Program-made: the position numbers and the translations under genes
Shown: positions 53,652-62,453 of the stretch, in pieces
How positions within the stretch are numbered: the stretch's first letter is position 1
How the letters are laid out: each line of letters begins with the position of its first letter
Notes under the pieces: model-generated
What the model was told of the DNA's origin: nothing
What the model saw: the letters and a program-made list of their open reading frames with translations, nothing else
Databases searched by the model: none
Assembly (NCBI RefSeq): GCF_030409945.1
Contig: NZ_JAUFQV010000035.1
Coordinates: forward strand, 186,001 to 250,000
Reading direction: 5' to 3'
Source of the DNA: Vibrio tapetis subsp. quintayensis
GTDB taxonomy: Bacteria > Pseudomonadota > Gammaproteobacteria > Enterobacterales > Vibrionaceae
DNA length: 64,000 nt

Positions 53652-53667
53652 TGTGCAAGTGCTCACT
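53652..53667 (+). promoter_or_regulatory. Possible CRP site between nhaB and fadR
   Basis: TGTGC-AAGTGC-TCACT matches 8 of the 10 conserved bases of TGTGA-N6-TCACA. Confidence 0.35.
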
Positions 53668-53901
53668 TAGGTCAACATGATACAAATCAGTATTTTATGA
53701 ATCTCTAGCTATTTCATTATCGGTAAGGCCATGATGCTAAATGTTATTAATTGAAATAATATGTTTCTGTGAAAATCGTTGCCCTTATGTTGCAGATGAT
53801 AAAAAATGCGACTTAATTCACGTTATTACGGTTAACGCTTCGAAGTCATCAAATTTAACATTTTGCGACGCTCTGCATAGAGACGTTAACAGAGACTAAT
53901 T

Positions 53902-53930
53902 TTCGCGATCTATAAAAGTAGTGGTATGAT
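53902..53930 (+). promoter_or_regulatory. Candidate fadR promoter with extended -10
   Basis: TGGTATGAT at 53922-53930 is an extended -10 (TGn plus TATGAT); the -35 region (TTCGCG) is weak, as is common with extended -10 promoters. It lies 42 bases before the fadR ATG. Confidence 0.45.
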
Positions 53931-53972
53931 GAGTCCAATTTTCGTATTGAGTCCCACCGGATAGTTGATTTC

Positions 53973-54812
53973 ATGGTTATTAAGGCAAAAAGCCCAGCAG
54001 GTTTCGCTGAAAAGTACATTATCGAGAGCATTTGGAAAGGACGTTTTCCTCCAGGCTCAATATTGCCCGCTGAACGTGAGCTGTCTGAGTTAATTGGTGT
54101 CACTAGAACGACGTTACGTGAAGTTCTACAACGTTTGGCTCGTGATGGATGGTTGACCATTCAGCACGGTAAGCCGACAAAGGTAAATCAGTTTATGGAA
54201 ACATCCAGTTTACATATTCTTGATACACTAATGACGCTGGATGCTGATAACGCGACCAGTATTGTTGAAGACCTTCTGGCAGCAAGAACAAGTATCAGTC
54301 CAATTTTCATGCGCTATGCTTTCAAAGGAAGTAAAGAGGCGTCGCTGGTTACGATTACGAGTGTGATTGAATCTTGTGAGAATATGCTGAACTCTCCAAG
54401 TTGGGATGAGTTTTACGAGGCTTCTCCTTATAAAGACAAGCTGAAGCTGAGCATTAAAGACGACAATGAAAAAGATGAGCAAAAACGCCAAGGTATTTTG
54501 GTAGCACGCACGTTTAATTTTTATGATTATATGTTGTTCCAGCGCTTAGCGTTCCATTCTGGTAACCAAATCTACGGTTTGATTTTCAACGGCATTAAGA
54601 AGCTATATGATCGTGTTGGTAGCTTCTATTTCTCGAACCCTGAAGCTCGTGCTCTTGCGTTAGATTTCTATAAGCAGCTGCATGAAGTGTGCGAGCAAGA
54701 AAACCGAGAAGCTCTGCCTATATTGATTCGTCATTACGGCATTGAGAGTGGAAAAATCTGGAATGAAATGAAGAATAATCTTCCTCACGATTTTACAGAA
54801 GACGACGGCTAA
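53973..54812 (+). CDS. fadR: Fatty acid metabolism regulator FadR, Vibrio type with insertion
   Basis: FadR (GntR family) represses fatty-acid breakdown and activates unsaturated fatty-acid synthesis; acyl-CoA releases it. The 279-residue product has the N-terminal winged helix (GSILPAERELSELIGVTRTTLREVLQRLARDGWL) and an acyl-CoA-binding helical domain. It is 40 residues longer than E. coli FadR (239): the extra segment, about residues 138-177, includes WDEFYEASPYKDK and DDNEKDEQKRQG. In V. cholerae this insertion binds a second acyl-CoA. Start MVIKAKSPAGFAEKYII is the same as E. coli. Confidence 0.97.
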   Translation: MVIKAKSPAGFAEKYIIESIWKGRFPPGSILPAERELSELIGVTRTTLREVLQRLARDGWLTIQHGKPTKVNQFMETSSLHILDTLMTLDADNATSIVEDLLAARTSISPIFMRYAFKGSKEASLVTITSVIESCENMLNSPSWDEFYEASPYKDKLKLSIKDDNEKDEQKRQGILVARTFNFYDYMLFQRLAFHSGNQIYGLIFNGIKKLYDRVGSFYFSNPEARALALDFYKQLHEVCEQENREALPILIRHYGIESGKIWNEMKNNLPHDFTEDDG

Positions 54813-54835
54813 CTTCGTCGACTGGATATTCAATT

Positions 54836-54867
54836 AACCCGCTAACGCAAATTAGCGGGTTTTTTTT
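54836..54867 (+). terminator. Rho-independent terminator after fadR
   Basis: AACCCGCTAA pairs with TTAGCGGGTT around a 6-base loop, followed by about eight T. Confidence 0.92.
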
Positions 54868-54869
54868 AG

Positions 54870-55718
54870 TTATTTTTCAGAGCTCATGACAGGATTACTA
54901 TTGAGGCGTACCTCGTTTAATGGTTGGTAGAACGATTCGCACAGTACATTTAGCACCGTGTCGTAACTTGCGAATAATTCCTCGGAGATGTCACTGGTCA
55001 GTTGGTACCGATCTGATATGTCGGCAATATTCGCATCATGTTCAATAAGTTGATCGAGTCGAGTGTAGATACTAAGACGTGCTGGGGTCGACAAGGGTTG
55101 ATTGTTGGACATAGATAGTTGCTTGATTCGCCTAGATATCAAGTGTGCGTTTCTCAGCACCTTATGTTGAGACACTCCGTCTTCAATCATAGCAATTCTC
55201 AGTTGTGTCAGTGAGTCCATACCATCTAGGATTTGATGCCAAGTATTTAGATACCGTTGTTCAAGTTCTACATTACTATTTTTGAGAAGCCAATCGATCA
55301 TCAGTTCATCAACTAGGTAAATACAATGGCGTATCGCTTTACCGTGTTCTAACTGATTTCGAGCCATAGAGTTTTGTTTCCACCCAGTGGTAAGAGCGAT
55401 CAGGTTGGTGGATAAAATTCGATACGTGCTCTTCTCTCCGGGTGATGCAATCGCGGTGATATGTTGTGTTGTGGATGTGATTAGGTTTTGTATTCTACGA
55501 ATTTGGCGCAGATCCGAACGCCGATTTGTGCCGTTTGTGTTGGCAAGCACGTGATGTGTATATCGTCTATGTTCTCTACATAATTGGATCAGCTCCCGCA
55601 AAATGGAAAGTTGCTGGTATCGCTGGTGGTTTTTCTCTTTGTTTAAATGAGAGAGTTGGACAATAGACCAATAACCTAAAAAAAGTGTCAGTATGCAGAT
55701 GATTATAAACATGGGCAT
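54870..55718 (-). CDS. Unknown protein with one membrane anchor and a helical domain
   Basis: I do not recognise the family with confidence. The 282-residue product has one N-terminal membrane segment (about residues 2-22, MFIIICILTLFLGYWSIVQL) and then an all-helical, Arg/Gln/His-rich region with pattern HRRYTHHVL and QLRIAMIEDGVSQ, resembling nitrate/nitrite-sensing or chemoreceptor-like helical bundles. No signalling output domain follows. A gene of this kind sits downstream of fadR in V. cholerae. It is convergent with fadR and ends at its terminator. Confidence 0.7.
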   Translation of the reverse strand: MPMFIIICILTLFLGYWSIVQLSHLNKEKNHQRYQQLSILRELIQLCREHRRYTHHVLANTNGTNRRSDLRQIRRIQNLITSTTQHITAIASPGEKSTYRILSTNLIALTTGWKQNSMARNQLEHGKAIRHCIYLVDELMIDWLLKNSNVELEQRYLNTWHQILDGMDSLTQLRIAMIEDGVSQHKVLRNAHLISRRIKQLSMSNNQPLSTPARLSIYTRLDQLIEHDANIADISDRYQLTSDISEELFASYDTVLNVLCESFYQPLNEVRLNSNPVMSSEK

Positions 55719-55852
55719 TTCCTCTATCTCAAGACCTAATGTTGATCTAGCATGAAAGGTGCCACAATTATTATTACTTAAATATCAGCTAGATAGATGT
55801 AATTTGCGTGGATTGGATGCTCTAAAAGAGGGCGATCGCACCAAACTAAAAC

Positions 55853-55886
55853 AAAAAAACCACTTACTGTGCAGTAAGTGGTTTTT
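55853..55886. terminator. Bidirectional terminator downstream of metG
   Basis: AAAACCACTTACTG pairs with CAGTAAGTGGTTTT; A-run and T-run flank it. On the minus strand it would end metG, after repeat array E. Confidence 0.9.
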
Positions 55887-55893
55887 ACTATTA

Positions 55894-55938
55894 TTAGCCT
55901 TTAGCCTTTAGCCTTTAGCCTTTAGCCTTTAGCCTTTA
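55894..55938. repeat. Tandem 7-bp repeat E (TTAGCCT), directly after the metG stop
   Basis: Six perfect units of TTAGCCT (55894-55935) and a partial seventh run into the metG stop codon (55939-55941). The unit is the same as heptads seen in array A (AGCCTTT). Confidence 0.92.
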
Positions 55939-57999
55939 TTACATCACACGCATACCCGGTTGGGCGCCTTCGTGAGGTTCTAAAATCCATAGGTCGCTGC
56001 CGCCAGGGCCCGCCGCAAGGATCATGCCTTCAGACATGCCGAACTTCATCTTACGTGGTTTAAGGTTTGCAACCATCACAGTTAGCTTACCTTCAAGCTC
56101 TTCTGGTTTGTACGCAGACTTAATACCAGAGAATACTTGGCGAGTTTCACCACCGATATCGAGTTGGAATTTAAGTAGCTTGTTCGCTTTTGGCACTTCT
56201 TCACAAGAAATGATACGAGCAATGCGCATATCCACTTTCGCAAAGTCATCGAATTCGATTTCTTCAGCAACGGGCTCTTTTTCTAGCTCAGTTTGGCTTG
56301 CTTTGTTCTTAGCTGCTTCAGCTTGCTCTTTAGCTGCCATTTCAATGGCTGCATCTTCTTTAGATGCTTCAATCATCGCTTCGACTTTTTTAGGGTCAAT
56401 ACGATTAAATAGCGCTTTGAACTTAGTGATCTCGTGGTCAGTTAGCGGTGTTGCAATGCCTTCCCACGTTAATGTTTCGTTTAAGAACGCTTCAGTACGA
56501 GCAGTCAATTCAGGCATAACTGGCTTCAAGTAAGTCATTAGTACGCGGAATAGGTTGATACCCACTGAACAGATGTTTTGTAGCTCTTGATCTTTGCCTT
56601 CTTCTTTCGCCACTACCCACGGTGCTTTTTCGTCAACGTATTGGTTTGCTTTATCGGCGAGAGCAGTGATCTCACGAATTGCACGGCTAAATTCACGGGC
56701 TTCATAACATTCGGCAATGCGATCTGCTGCGGCTGCAAACTCGCTATAAAGCTCAGGCTCTGCAAAATTAGCAGACAATTTGCCTTCAAAACGTTTGGTG
56801 ATGAAGCCAGCATTGCGCGACGCTAGATTAACTATCTTGTTTACAACATCAGCGTTAACACGTTGAGTGAAGTCTTCAAGGTTAAGATCAAGGTCGTCAA
56901 TACGACTGTTGAGTTTAGCTGCGTAGTAGTAGCGTAAACATTCAGGGTCTAGGTGGTTTAGGTAAGTGCTTGCTTTTACAAACGTACCTTTAGACTTAGA
57001 CATCTTCGCGCCATTTACCGTTACATAACCGTGTACAAACACATTGTTAGGCTTACGGAAACCACTGCCTTCTAGCATTGCAGGCCAAAATAGGCTGTGG
57101 AAATAAACAATGTCTTTGCCGATGAAATGGTAAAGCTCAGTGCTGCTGTCTTTTTTCCAGTACTCGTTGAAATCGAGGTCGTCACGCTTGTCACAAAGGT
57201 TTTTAAATGAACCCATGTAGCCGATTGGTGCGTCTAGCCAAACGTAGAAGAATTTGTTCGTTTCGCCTGGGATCTCAAAACCAAAGTAAGGCGCATCGCG
57301 AGATATGTCCCATTGCTGCAAACCAGATTCAAACCATTCTTGCATCTTGTTAGCAGTTTCGTTTTGCAGAGAGCCAGAACGAGTCCACTCTTTAAGCATG
57401 CTTTCAAACTGAGGCAAATCAAAGAAGAAGTGCTCAGAATCTTTCATTACTGGTGTTGCTCCAGAAACGGCAGATTTAGGGTCGATAAGATCTGTTGGGC
57501 TGTATGTCTCGCCACAATTGTCACAGTTATCGCCGTATTGCTCTTCTGACTTACATTTAGGGCAAGTGCCTTTAACGAAACGATCGGGAAGGAACATTTC
57601 TTTTTCAGGATCAAATAGCTGAGAAATGGTGCGGCTAGAAATAAAGCCGTTTTTCTTAAGCTCTAGATAAATATGAGACGCCAGCTCGCGGTTTTCTTCA
57701 CTGTGGGTGCTGTGATAGTTATCAAAGCTGATATCAAAACCGGCGAAGTCTTTTTGATGTTCTTCGCTTACTGCGGCGATCATCTCTTCTGGTGTAATAC
57801 CCATCTGTTGTGCTTTAAGCATAATTGGCGTGCCGTGAGCATCGTCAGCACAGATGAAATTAACAGTGTTGCCGCGTAGGCGCTGGTAACGAACCCAAAT
57901 ATCCGCTTGAATATGCTCGAGCATATGGCCAAGGTGGATAGAACCGTTTGCATACGGAAGGGCACAAGTTACCAACATTTTTCTTGGATCAGTCGCCAT
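55939..57999 (-). CDS. metG: Methionyl-tRNA synthetase
   Basis: MetG charges tRNA(Met). The 686-residue product has the class I HIGH motif as HLGH (residues 22-25), a zinc knuckle (CPKCKSEEQYGDNCDNC, about residues 144-160), the KMSKS loop (AKMSKSKGTFV), an anticodon-binding helical domain and a C-terminal EMAP-II-like dimerisation and tRNA-binding domain (VDMRIARIISCEEVPKANKLL). Length matches E. coli (677). It is divergent from mrp. The linker before the C-terminal domain is rich in Glu, Ala and Lys. Confidence 0.98.
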   Translation of the reverse strand: MATDPRKMLVTCALPYANGSIHLGHMLEHIQADIWVRYQRLRGNTVNFICADDAHGTPIMLKAQQMGITPEEMIAAVSEEHQKDFAGFDISFDNYHSTHSEENRELASHIYLELKKNGFISSRTISQLFDPEKEMFLPDRFVKGTCPKCKSEEQYGDNCDNCGETYSPTDLIDPKSAVSGATPVMKDSEHFFFDLPQFESMLKEWTRSGSLQNETANKMQEWFESGLQQWDISRDAPYFGFEIPGETNKFFYVWLDAPIGYMGSFKNLCDKRDDLDFNEYWKKDSSTELYHFIGKDIVYFHSLFWPAMLEGSGFRKPNNVFVHGYVTVNGAKMSKSKGTFVKASTYLNHLDPECLRYYYAAKLNSRIDDLDLNLEDFTQRVNADVVNKIVNLASRNAGFITKRFEGKLSANFAEPELYSEFAAAADRIAECYEAREFSRAIREITALADKANQYVDEKAPWVVAKEEGKDQELQNICSVGINLFRVLMTYLKPVMPELTARTEAFLNETLTWEGIATPLTDHEITKFKALFNRIDPKKVEAMIEASKEDAAIEMAAKEQAEAAKNKASQTELEKEPVAEEIEFDDFAKVDMRIARIISCEEVPKANKLLKFQLDIGGETRQVFSGIKSAYKPEELEGKLTVMVANLKPRKMKFGMSEGMILAAGPGGSDLWILEPHEGAQPGMRVM

Positions 58000-58162
58000 A
58001 CTTATAATTCGCTTTACTAGAGAGGTATTAAAAACTTAGCGGTCAATATTACCTCATGCAGGCTCTGACTCCAAGGGACTCGGGCTTGGTTCGCCTTATA
58101 TTTTTTGGGGTTTGGCAAAACGAAGCGCAGTGTTAGCATAAACACATAATCTTTGGAGGTTT

Positions 58163-59242
58163 ATGATGGAACAATTTAAATCAAAACTCGAGCTATGCGA
58201 ATGGTTGGAACAATATCAACACCCTTTACTGACCGAAGACTGGAGCCATGCGCCAGGTTGGGTTGTGATACTTGCTTCAGGCAAAGTGAAAATCACTCTG
58301 CCCTTTCCTAATAATGAGTTAGTTCAAAGCCTCGAAAGTTGGATTGGAAAACAGATTCAAACGGCACAAGTGCCAACCTTTGAATTTCAAATAGTGACCG
58401 ATGTTGCCTCCTTAGAAACAACGGTTAAGAGCTCGGTGACGGGCGTGAAGAATATTATTGCGGTTAGTTCAGCAAAAGGTGGCGTGGGTAAATCGACGAC
58501 GGCGGTAAACCTAGCCCTCGCGTTAGTTGCGAATGGCGGTAAAGTCGGAATTCTCGATGCGGATATTTATGGCCCATCAGTTCCGATGATGCTAGGAACC
58601 ACGCAAGAAAAGCCAGACGTTCACGATAATAAATGGATGCAGCCGATTCAAGCTCATGGTTTATACAGTAACTCCATCGGATATTTAGTGGATAAACAAG
58701 AAGCGGCAATTTGGCGTGGCCCTATGGCGTCTAAAGCGCTTGCCCAACTGCTTAATGAAACCCAATGGCCCGATTTAGACTATCTTATTATTGATATGCC
58801 ACCAGGAACCGGAGACATTCAACTGACGCTAGCGCAGCAAATACCGGTGACAGCGGCAGTCATCGTCACGACACCTCAAGATTTGGCATTAGCGGATGCG
58901 CGTAAGGGCGTTGCGATGCTTGATAAAGTAGAGGTACCGGTTGCCGGAGTTGTCGAGAATATGAGCTATCACATTTGTAGCCAATGCGGCCACCATGAGG
59001 CGATCTTTGGTGAGGGTGGTGCGCAAAAAATGGCTCAAGAATATGGCTTATCTCTACTTGGGCAAATTCCTTTGCATCTATCGCTGAGGGAAGACATAGA
59101 CAGCGGTAAACCGACCGTTGCCGCAAGACCAGACAGTGAGCACAGTGCTCAATACCGTCAGCTTGCAGGCCGAGTTGCGGCTCAAGTTTATTGGCATGGT
59201 AAAGCAAAACCTCAAGCAATTAACATTATGGCGATAGATTAA
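58163..59242 (+). CDS. apbC: Iron-sulfur cluster carrier Mrp/ApbC
   Basis: ApbC (Mrp) is a P-loop ATPase that carries and transfers Fe-S clusters. The 359-residue product has an N-terminal DUF59/FeS-assembly-like region (about 1-85), the deviant Walker A SAKGGVGKSTTAVNLA, IIDMPPGTGDIQLT, and the cluster-binding CxxC as CSQCGHHEAIFG. The first of two adjacent ATGs is six bases after GGAGG. metG lies divergently and udk follows, the order known in other Vibrio. Confidence 0.95.
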   Translation: MMEQFKSKLELCEWLEQYQHPLLTEDWSHAPGWVVILASGKVKITLPFPNNELVQSLESWIGKQIQTAQVPTFEFQIVTDVASLETTVKSSVTGVKNIIAVSSAKGGVGKSTTAVNLALALVANGGKVGILDADIYGPSVPMMLGTTQEKPDVHDNKWMQPIQAHGLYSNSIGYLVDKQEAAIWRGPMASKALAQLLNETQWPDLDYLIIDMPPGTGDIQLTLAQQIPVTAAVIVTTPQDLALADARKGVAMLDKVEVPVAGVVENMSYHICSQCGHHEAIFGEGGAQKMAQEYGLSLLGQIPLHLSLREDIDSGKPTVAARPDSEHSAQYRQLAGRVAAQVYWHGKAKPQAINIMAID

Positions 59243-59421
59243 CGTCAAATTTGCGTCTAGGCTCAATAGGCATGCAAACGATTACGTTAATATTGTGCGT
59301 TCAACAAACAAACGCTCGGCTAAAAACAGGAGATTCATTGCTGGAATAAACTGTTTTAAGCCCTTATAATCAGGCGGTTTATCTTTGTCTTGACACCATA
59401 CTCGCATCAGGTGCACTTAAC

Positions 59422-60063
59422 ATGTCTAATAATAATCAATGCGTCATCGTAGGAATTGCTGGCGCTTCTGCTTCTGGAAAGAGCTTAATCGCAAGCACCA
59501 TTTATAATGAGCTTCGTGCCAAAGTAGGGGACGATCACATTGGTGTGATCACGGAAGATTGTTACTACAACGATCAAAGCCACTTAAGCATGGAAGAGCG
59601 TGTTAAAACTAACTACGATCATCCAAACGCACTCGATCACAATTTATTGTGTGAGCATCTAGAAGCTTTAATGAAAGGGGAGGCGGTAGAAGTTCCAGAA
59701 TACAGCTACTCTGAACATACTCGCACTGACGTATCAACTACATTAACTCCGAAAAAAGTGATCATCTTAGAAGGTATCTTACTTCTTACTGATCCTCGTC
59801 TTCGCGATCTGATGCACGCGACCATTTTTATGGACACTCCTTTAGATATTTGTTTGTTGCGTCGTGTTAAACGTGATGTAGAAGAGCGTGGTCGTACAAT
59901 GGAGTCTGTGCTGAAACAGTATCAAGAAACCGTTCGTCCGATGTTCATGCAATTTATCGAACCGTCGAAGCAATACGCGGATATTATCGTCCCTCGTGGT
60001 GGTAAAAACCGTATCGCGATTGATGTATTAAAAGCGCATATTGCGAAATTGCTAAAAGCGTAG
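59422..60063 (+). CDS. udk: Uridine kinase
   Basis: Udk phosphorylates uridine and cytidine in pyrimidine salvage. The 213-residue product has Walker A GASASGKS (residues 14-21), TEDCYYNDQSHLSMEER, NYDHPNALDHNLL with the substrate-contacting region, and the lid RRVKRDVEERGRTMESV. Length is that of E. coli Udk (213). It has its own 180-base upstream region. Confidence 0.97.
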   Translation: MSNNNQCVIVGIAGASASGKSLIASTIYNELRAKVGDDHIGVITEDCYYNDQSHLSMEERVKTNYDHPNALDHNLLCEHLEALMKGEAVEVPEYSYSEHTRTDVSTTLTPKKVIILEGILLLTDPRLRDLMHATIFMDTPLDICLLRRVKRDVEERGRTMESVLKQYQETVRPMFMQFIEPSKQYADIIVPRGGKNRIAIDVLKAHIAKLLKA

Positions 60064-60127
60064 ATACATTAGCAATGCTTCAGTTTTCGTCTTATTTCTA
60101 GAAAACTGACGTAAATACAATGATTTT

Positions 60128-60155
60128 AAGTGGCGCATTATGCGCCACTTTTGTA
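60128..60155 (+). terminator. Rho-independent terminator after udk
   Basis: AAGTGGCGCA pairs with TGCGCCACTT around TTA, followed by TTGT; the T run is short. Confidence 0.75.
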
Positions 60156-60220
60156 TTGTAAACCTAGGTAAACAAAATCTAGCAACTGGCGTTGTTCTTC
60201 TTAATGGAAAGGAAGAAAAA

Positions 60221-62332
60221 ATGAAAAAACTGTTCTTATTTATCTCTATCCCTATTGCCGTTATCGTTTTAGCGGTACTTGCCTTAGTCCTGTTTATTAA
60301 CCCTAATCAATTTAAACCTCTCATTGTTGATCAAGCGAAGCAACAAACGGGTTTAGAGCTTGTGATTGATGGCGATATTAGTTGGCAATTCTTCCCTTCT
60401 CTTGGTTTTGGTTTAGGAAAAACCGAACTCAAAAATCCAGCGGGATTTAGCGCGGCTAATATGCTGAGCATTGAAAAGGTCGGCTTAGCAATCGAAGTGA
60501 TGCCGCTGTTAGACAAACAGTTAGTGATTGGAAACGTCGACTTAGACGGTGCACACTTTGCTATTGAAACGTTGAAAAGTGGCGCAAGTAACCTTGATGT
60601 ACTGTCTCAATCAAGCACGGCTAAAGCTGAACAAACGACCGAGCCAACTGTGACTAACGAAACATCGTCGTCGACGTCCAATTCAGCAGTAGACGAGTGG
60701 CAAATTAAGTTAGCTGGGATTTCAGTGACTAACGCACAACTTCAAATGCAGAACCAACAAACAGCCAGTAATCTTGAACTGTTTGATTTGAATTTTACTT
60801 TGACTGAATTTGTACTCGATAAATGGACACATGCAGCATTTGACGGAAAAGGTCGAAACGGCGAACAGTCATTTTCGGCTACCGGGAAAGTGGATTTAAA
60901 ATTAGGTCAAGGCTTTGCCAGCTACGAGATTAAAAATTTAGAATTTGACGGTCAATTTAGAGACCCAGCCACTAATATTGAGCAAGCAAAAGTGGTTCTT
61001 GCTAGCTTAAACTTCGATTCGCCGAATACGTTAGAATTTACCGTAAAGGGCCGCGCTGCTGACTTAGACATCGATGCAAAAGCCAGTACGCAATTGACTA
61101 TTGATAGTGAATTTAGCCAAATTATACTTGATAAACTGGTGCTGGATTCAAGCCTTGAAGGTAAAGCTTTGCCTCAGTCTCCTATGAAAGTGACGATGGA
61201 TTCAGGGTTAACGTTTGATGTGGCTAAAGGGCATTTGGCCTTTGCATTAAACAAGCTCACCGCGAACAAACTTCAATTTGATGGTAAAGCGGATGTGACG
61301 TTGGCAGATATTCCAAAGGTTCGCTTTAACTTACACAGCCCAAACATTGATTTGGATGAATTCCTTGGTTTAACTTCTTCACCTGCAACAGCAAGTACTG
61401 GTGGTGAAACTGCGTCCTCAGATAAAACAGCAAGCAAGGCTGCAGTTGAAGTTGAACCTGATCTATCAGCATTGAAAGGCCTGGATGTAAAAGGCTCGAT
61501 TGTGATTGATAAGTTTAAGGCCGCAAACGCGAAGCTAGCAAAAGTGACCACCAAATTTAGTGTTAACCGTGGTGTTGCTAAGCTGACAACATTTAGTGCG
61601 AATTTATACCAAGGCAGCATTAAGGCTACGGGACAACTAGACGCGCGTAAATCGCCAGCAAGCTATGTGGTTAGTAAGCAGATTAAAGGCGTAAAAGTGC
61701 ATCCATTGCTGGTGGATGTCGCTCAGTTTGACTTAGTTGAAGGGACTGGCAACATCAACGTTGATGTGAAAGGCAAAAGCTTAAAGCCTTCTGAGTTGAA
61801 GAAAAATCTTGCCGGAGTGGTTAAAATTAACTTCGAAGATGGTTCTGTTTATGGAGTGAACCTGCCTCATATGATCCGCAGTAACTACGCCAAGTTCAAA
61901 GGACAAAAGGTTGAAGGTGGCGATCAAGAGAAGAAAACAGACTTTAGTGCGCTAACGGCAACCCTTAATCTAAATAAAGGGGTCATGAAAACGACCAATA
62001 TGCACATGGAGTCCCCATTGCTGCGAGTGACCGGCAATGGCCAAGCTGATTATGTCAATGAAACAGTCGACATGTTGATCAGAGCGTCTATTGTTGGGTC
62101 ATTAGAAGGCCAAGGTGGCAAAGACATAGAAGAGCTACGTGACTTAACCATCCCTGTTAACGTTTCAGGTTCTTGGACACAGCCTCAATACAAACTTGTA
62201 TTTGATGATGTGCTAAAAGAGAAAGCCAAGAAAGAAGCGGAACGCGGTTTGAAAAAACTGTTGAAAGACAAAGTGGGTGAAGACGACACTAAGAAACTGG
62301 CAGACCAGTTATTAAAAGGTCTATTTAACTAA
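60221..62332 (+). CDS. asmA: AsmA-family protein
   Basis: AsmA-like proteins are anchored in the inner membrane and span the periplasm as beta-groove bridges thought to help move phospholipids to the outer membrane. The 703-residue product has one N-terminal membrane segment (residues about 2-24), the AsmA N-terminal repeat (NPNQFKPLIVDQAKQQTGLELVIDGDISWQFFPSLG), a Ser/Thr-rich linker near residues 130-155, and the C-terminal AsmA domain with GTGNINVDVKGKSL and MLIRASIVGSLEGQG. ATG 60221 has AAAGGAAG upstream; the 27 extra codons of a longer frame run through the udk terminator and are discarded. Confidence 0.92.
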   Translation: MKKLFLFISIPIAVIVLAVLALVLFINPNQFKPLIVDQAKQQTGLELVIDGDISWQFFPSLGFGLGKTELKNPAGFSAANMLSIEKVGLAIEVMPLLDKQLVIGNVDLDGAHFAIETLKSGASNLDVLSQSSTAKAEQTTEPTVTNETSSSTSNSAVDEWQIKLAGISVTNAQLQMQNQQTASNLELFDLNFTLTEFVLDKWTHAAFDGKGRNGEQSFSATGKVDLKLGQGFASYEIKNLEFDGQFRDPATNIEQAKVVLASLNFDSPNTLEFTVKGRAADLDIDAKASTQLTIDSEFSQIILDKLVLDSSLEGKALPQSPMKVTMDSGLTFDVAKGHLAFALNKLTANKLQFDGKADVTLADIPKVRFNLHSPNIDLDEFLGLTSSPATASTGGETASSDKTASKAAVEVEPDLSALKGLDVKGSIVIDKFKAANAKLAKVTTKFSVNRGVAKLTTFSANLYQGSIKATGQLDARKSPASYVVSKQIKGVKVHPLLVDVAQFDLVEGTGNINVDVKGKSLKPSELKKNLAGVVKINFEDGSVYGVNLPHMIRSNYAKFKGQKVEGGDQEKKTDFSALTATLNLNKGVMKTTNMHMESPLLRVTGNGQADYVNETVDMLIRASIVGSLEGQGGKDIEELRDLTIPVNVSGSWTQPQYKLVFDDVLKEKAKKEAERGLKKLLKDKVGEDDTKKLADQLLKGLFN

Positions 62333-62360
62333 CGTAATTCACTTCAATAAATAAAATAAA

Positions 62361-62395
62361 AACGCGCAGATAATGATATCTGCGCGTTTATTTTT
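62361..62395. terminator. Terminator downstream of asmA
   Basis: AACGCGCAGATA pairs with TATCTGCGCGTT around ATGA, followed by TATTTTT; upstream A-run makes it usable from both sides. Confidence 0.9.
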
Positions 62396-62429
62396 CTACT
62401 TCTACTTCTACTTCTACTTCTACTTCTAC
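62394..62429. repeat. Tandem 6-bp repeat F (TTCTAC)
   Basis: Six perfect TTCTAC units follow the asmA terminator and precede the almG 3' end. The unit is six, not seven, bases, so it is a separate microsatellite that shares only its position with the heptad arrays. Confidence 0.95.
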
Positions 62430-62453
62430 TTAGCAGCAACGCATCAATTTGTG

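Larger units (their letters stand above)
53336..53972. other. nhaB-fadR divergent intergenic region
   Basis: A 637-base AT-rich region with no supported ORF. It holds a possible CRP site (53652-53667), a 7-base inverted repeat AAGGATA/TATCCTT (53613-53641), and a candidate fadR promoter (53902-53930). No FadR-type palindrome is recognisable. Confidence 0.6.
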
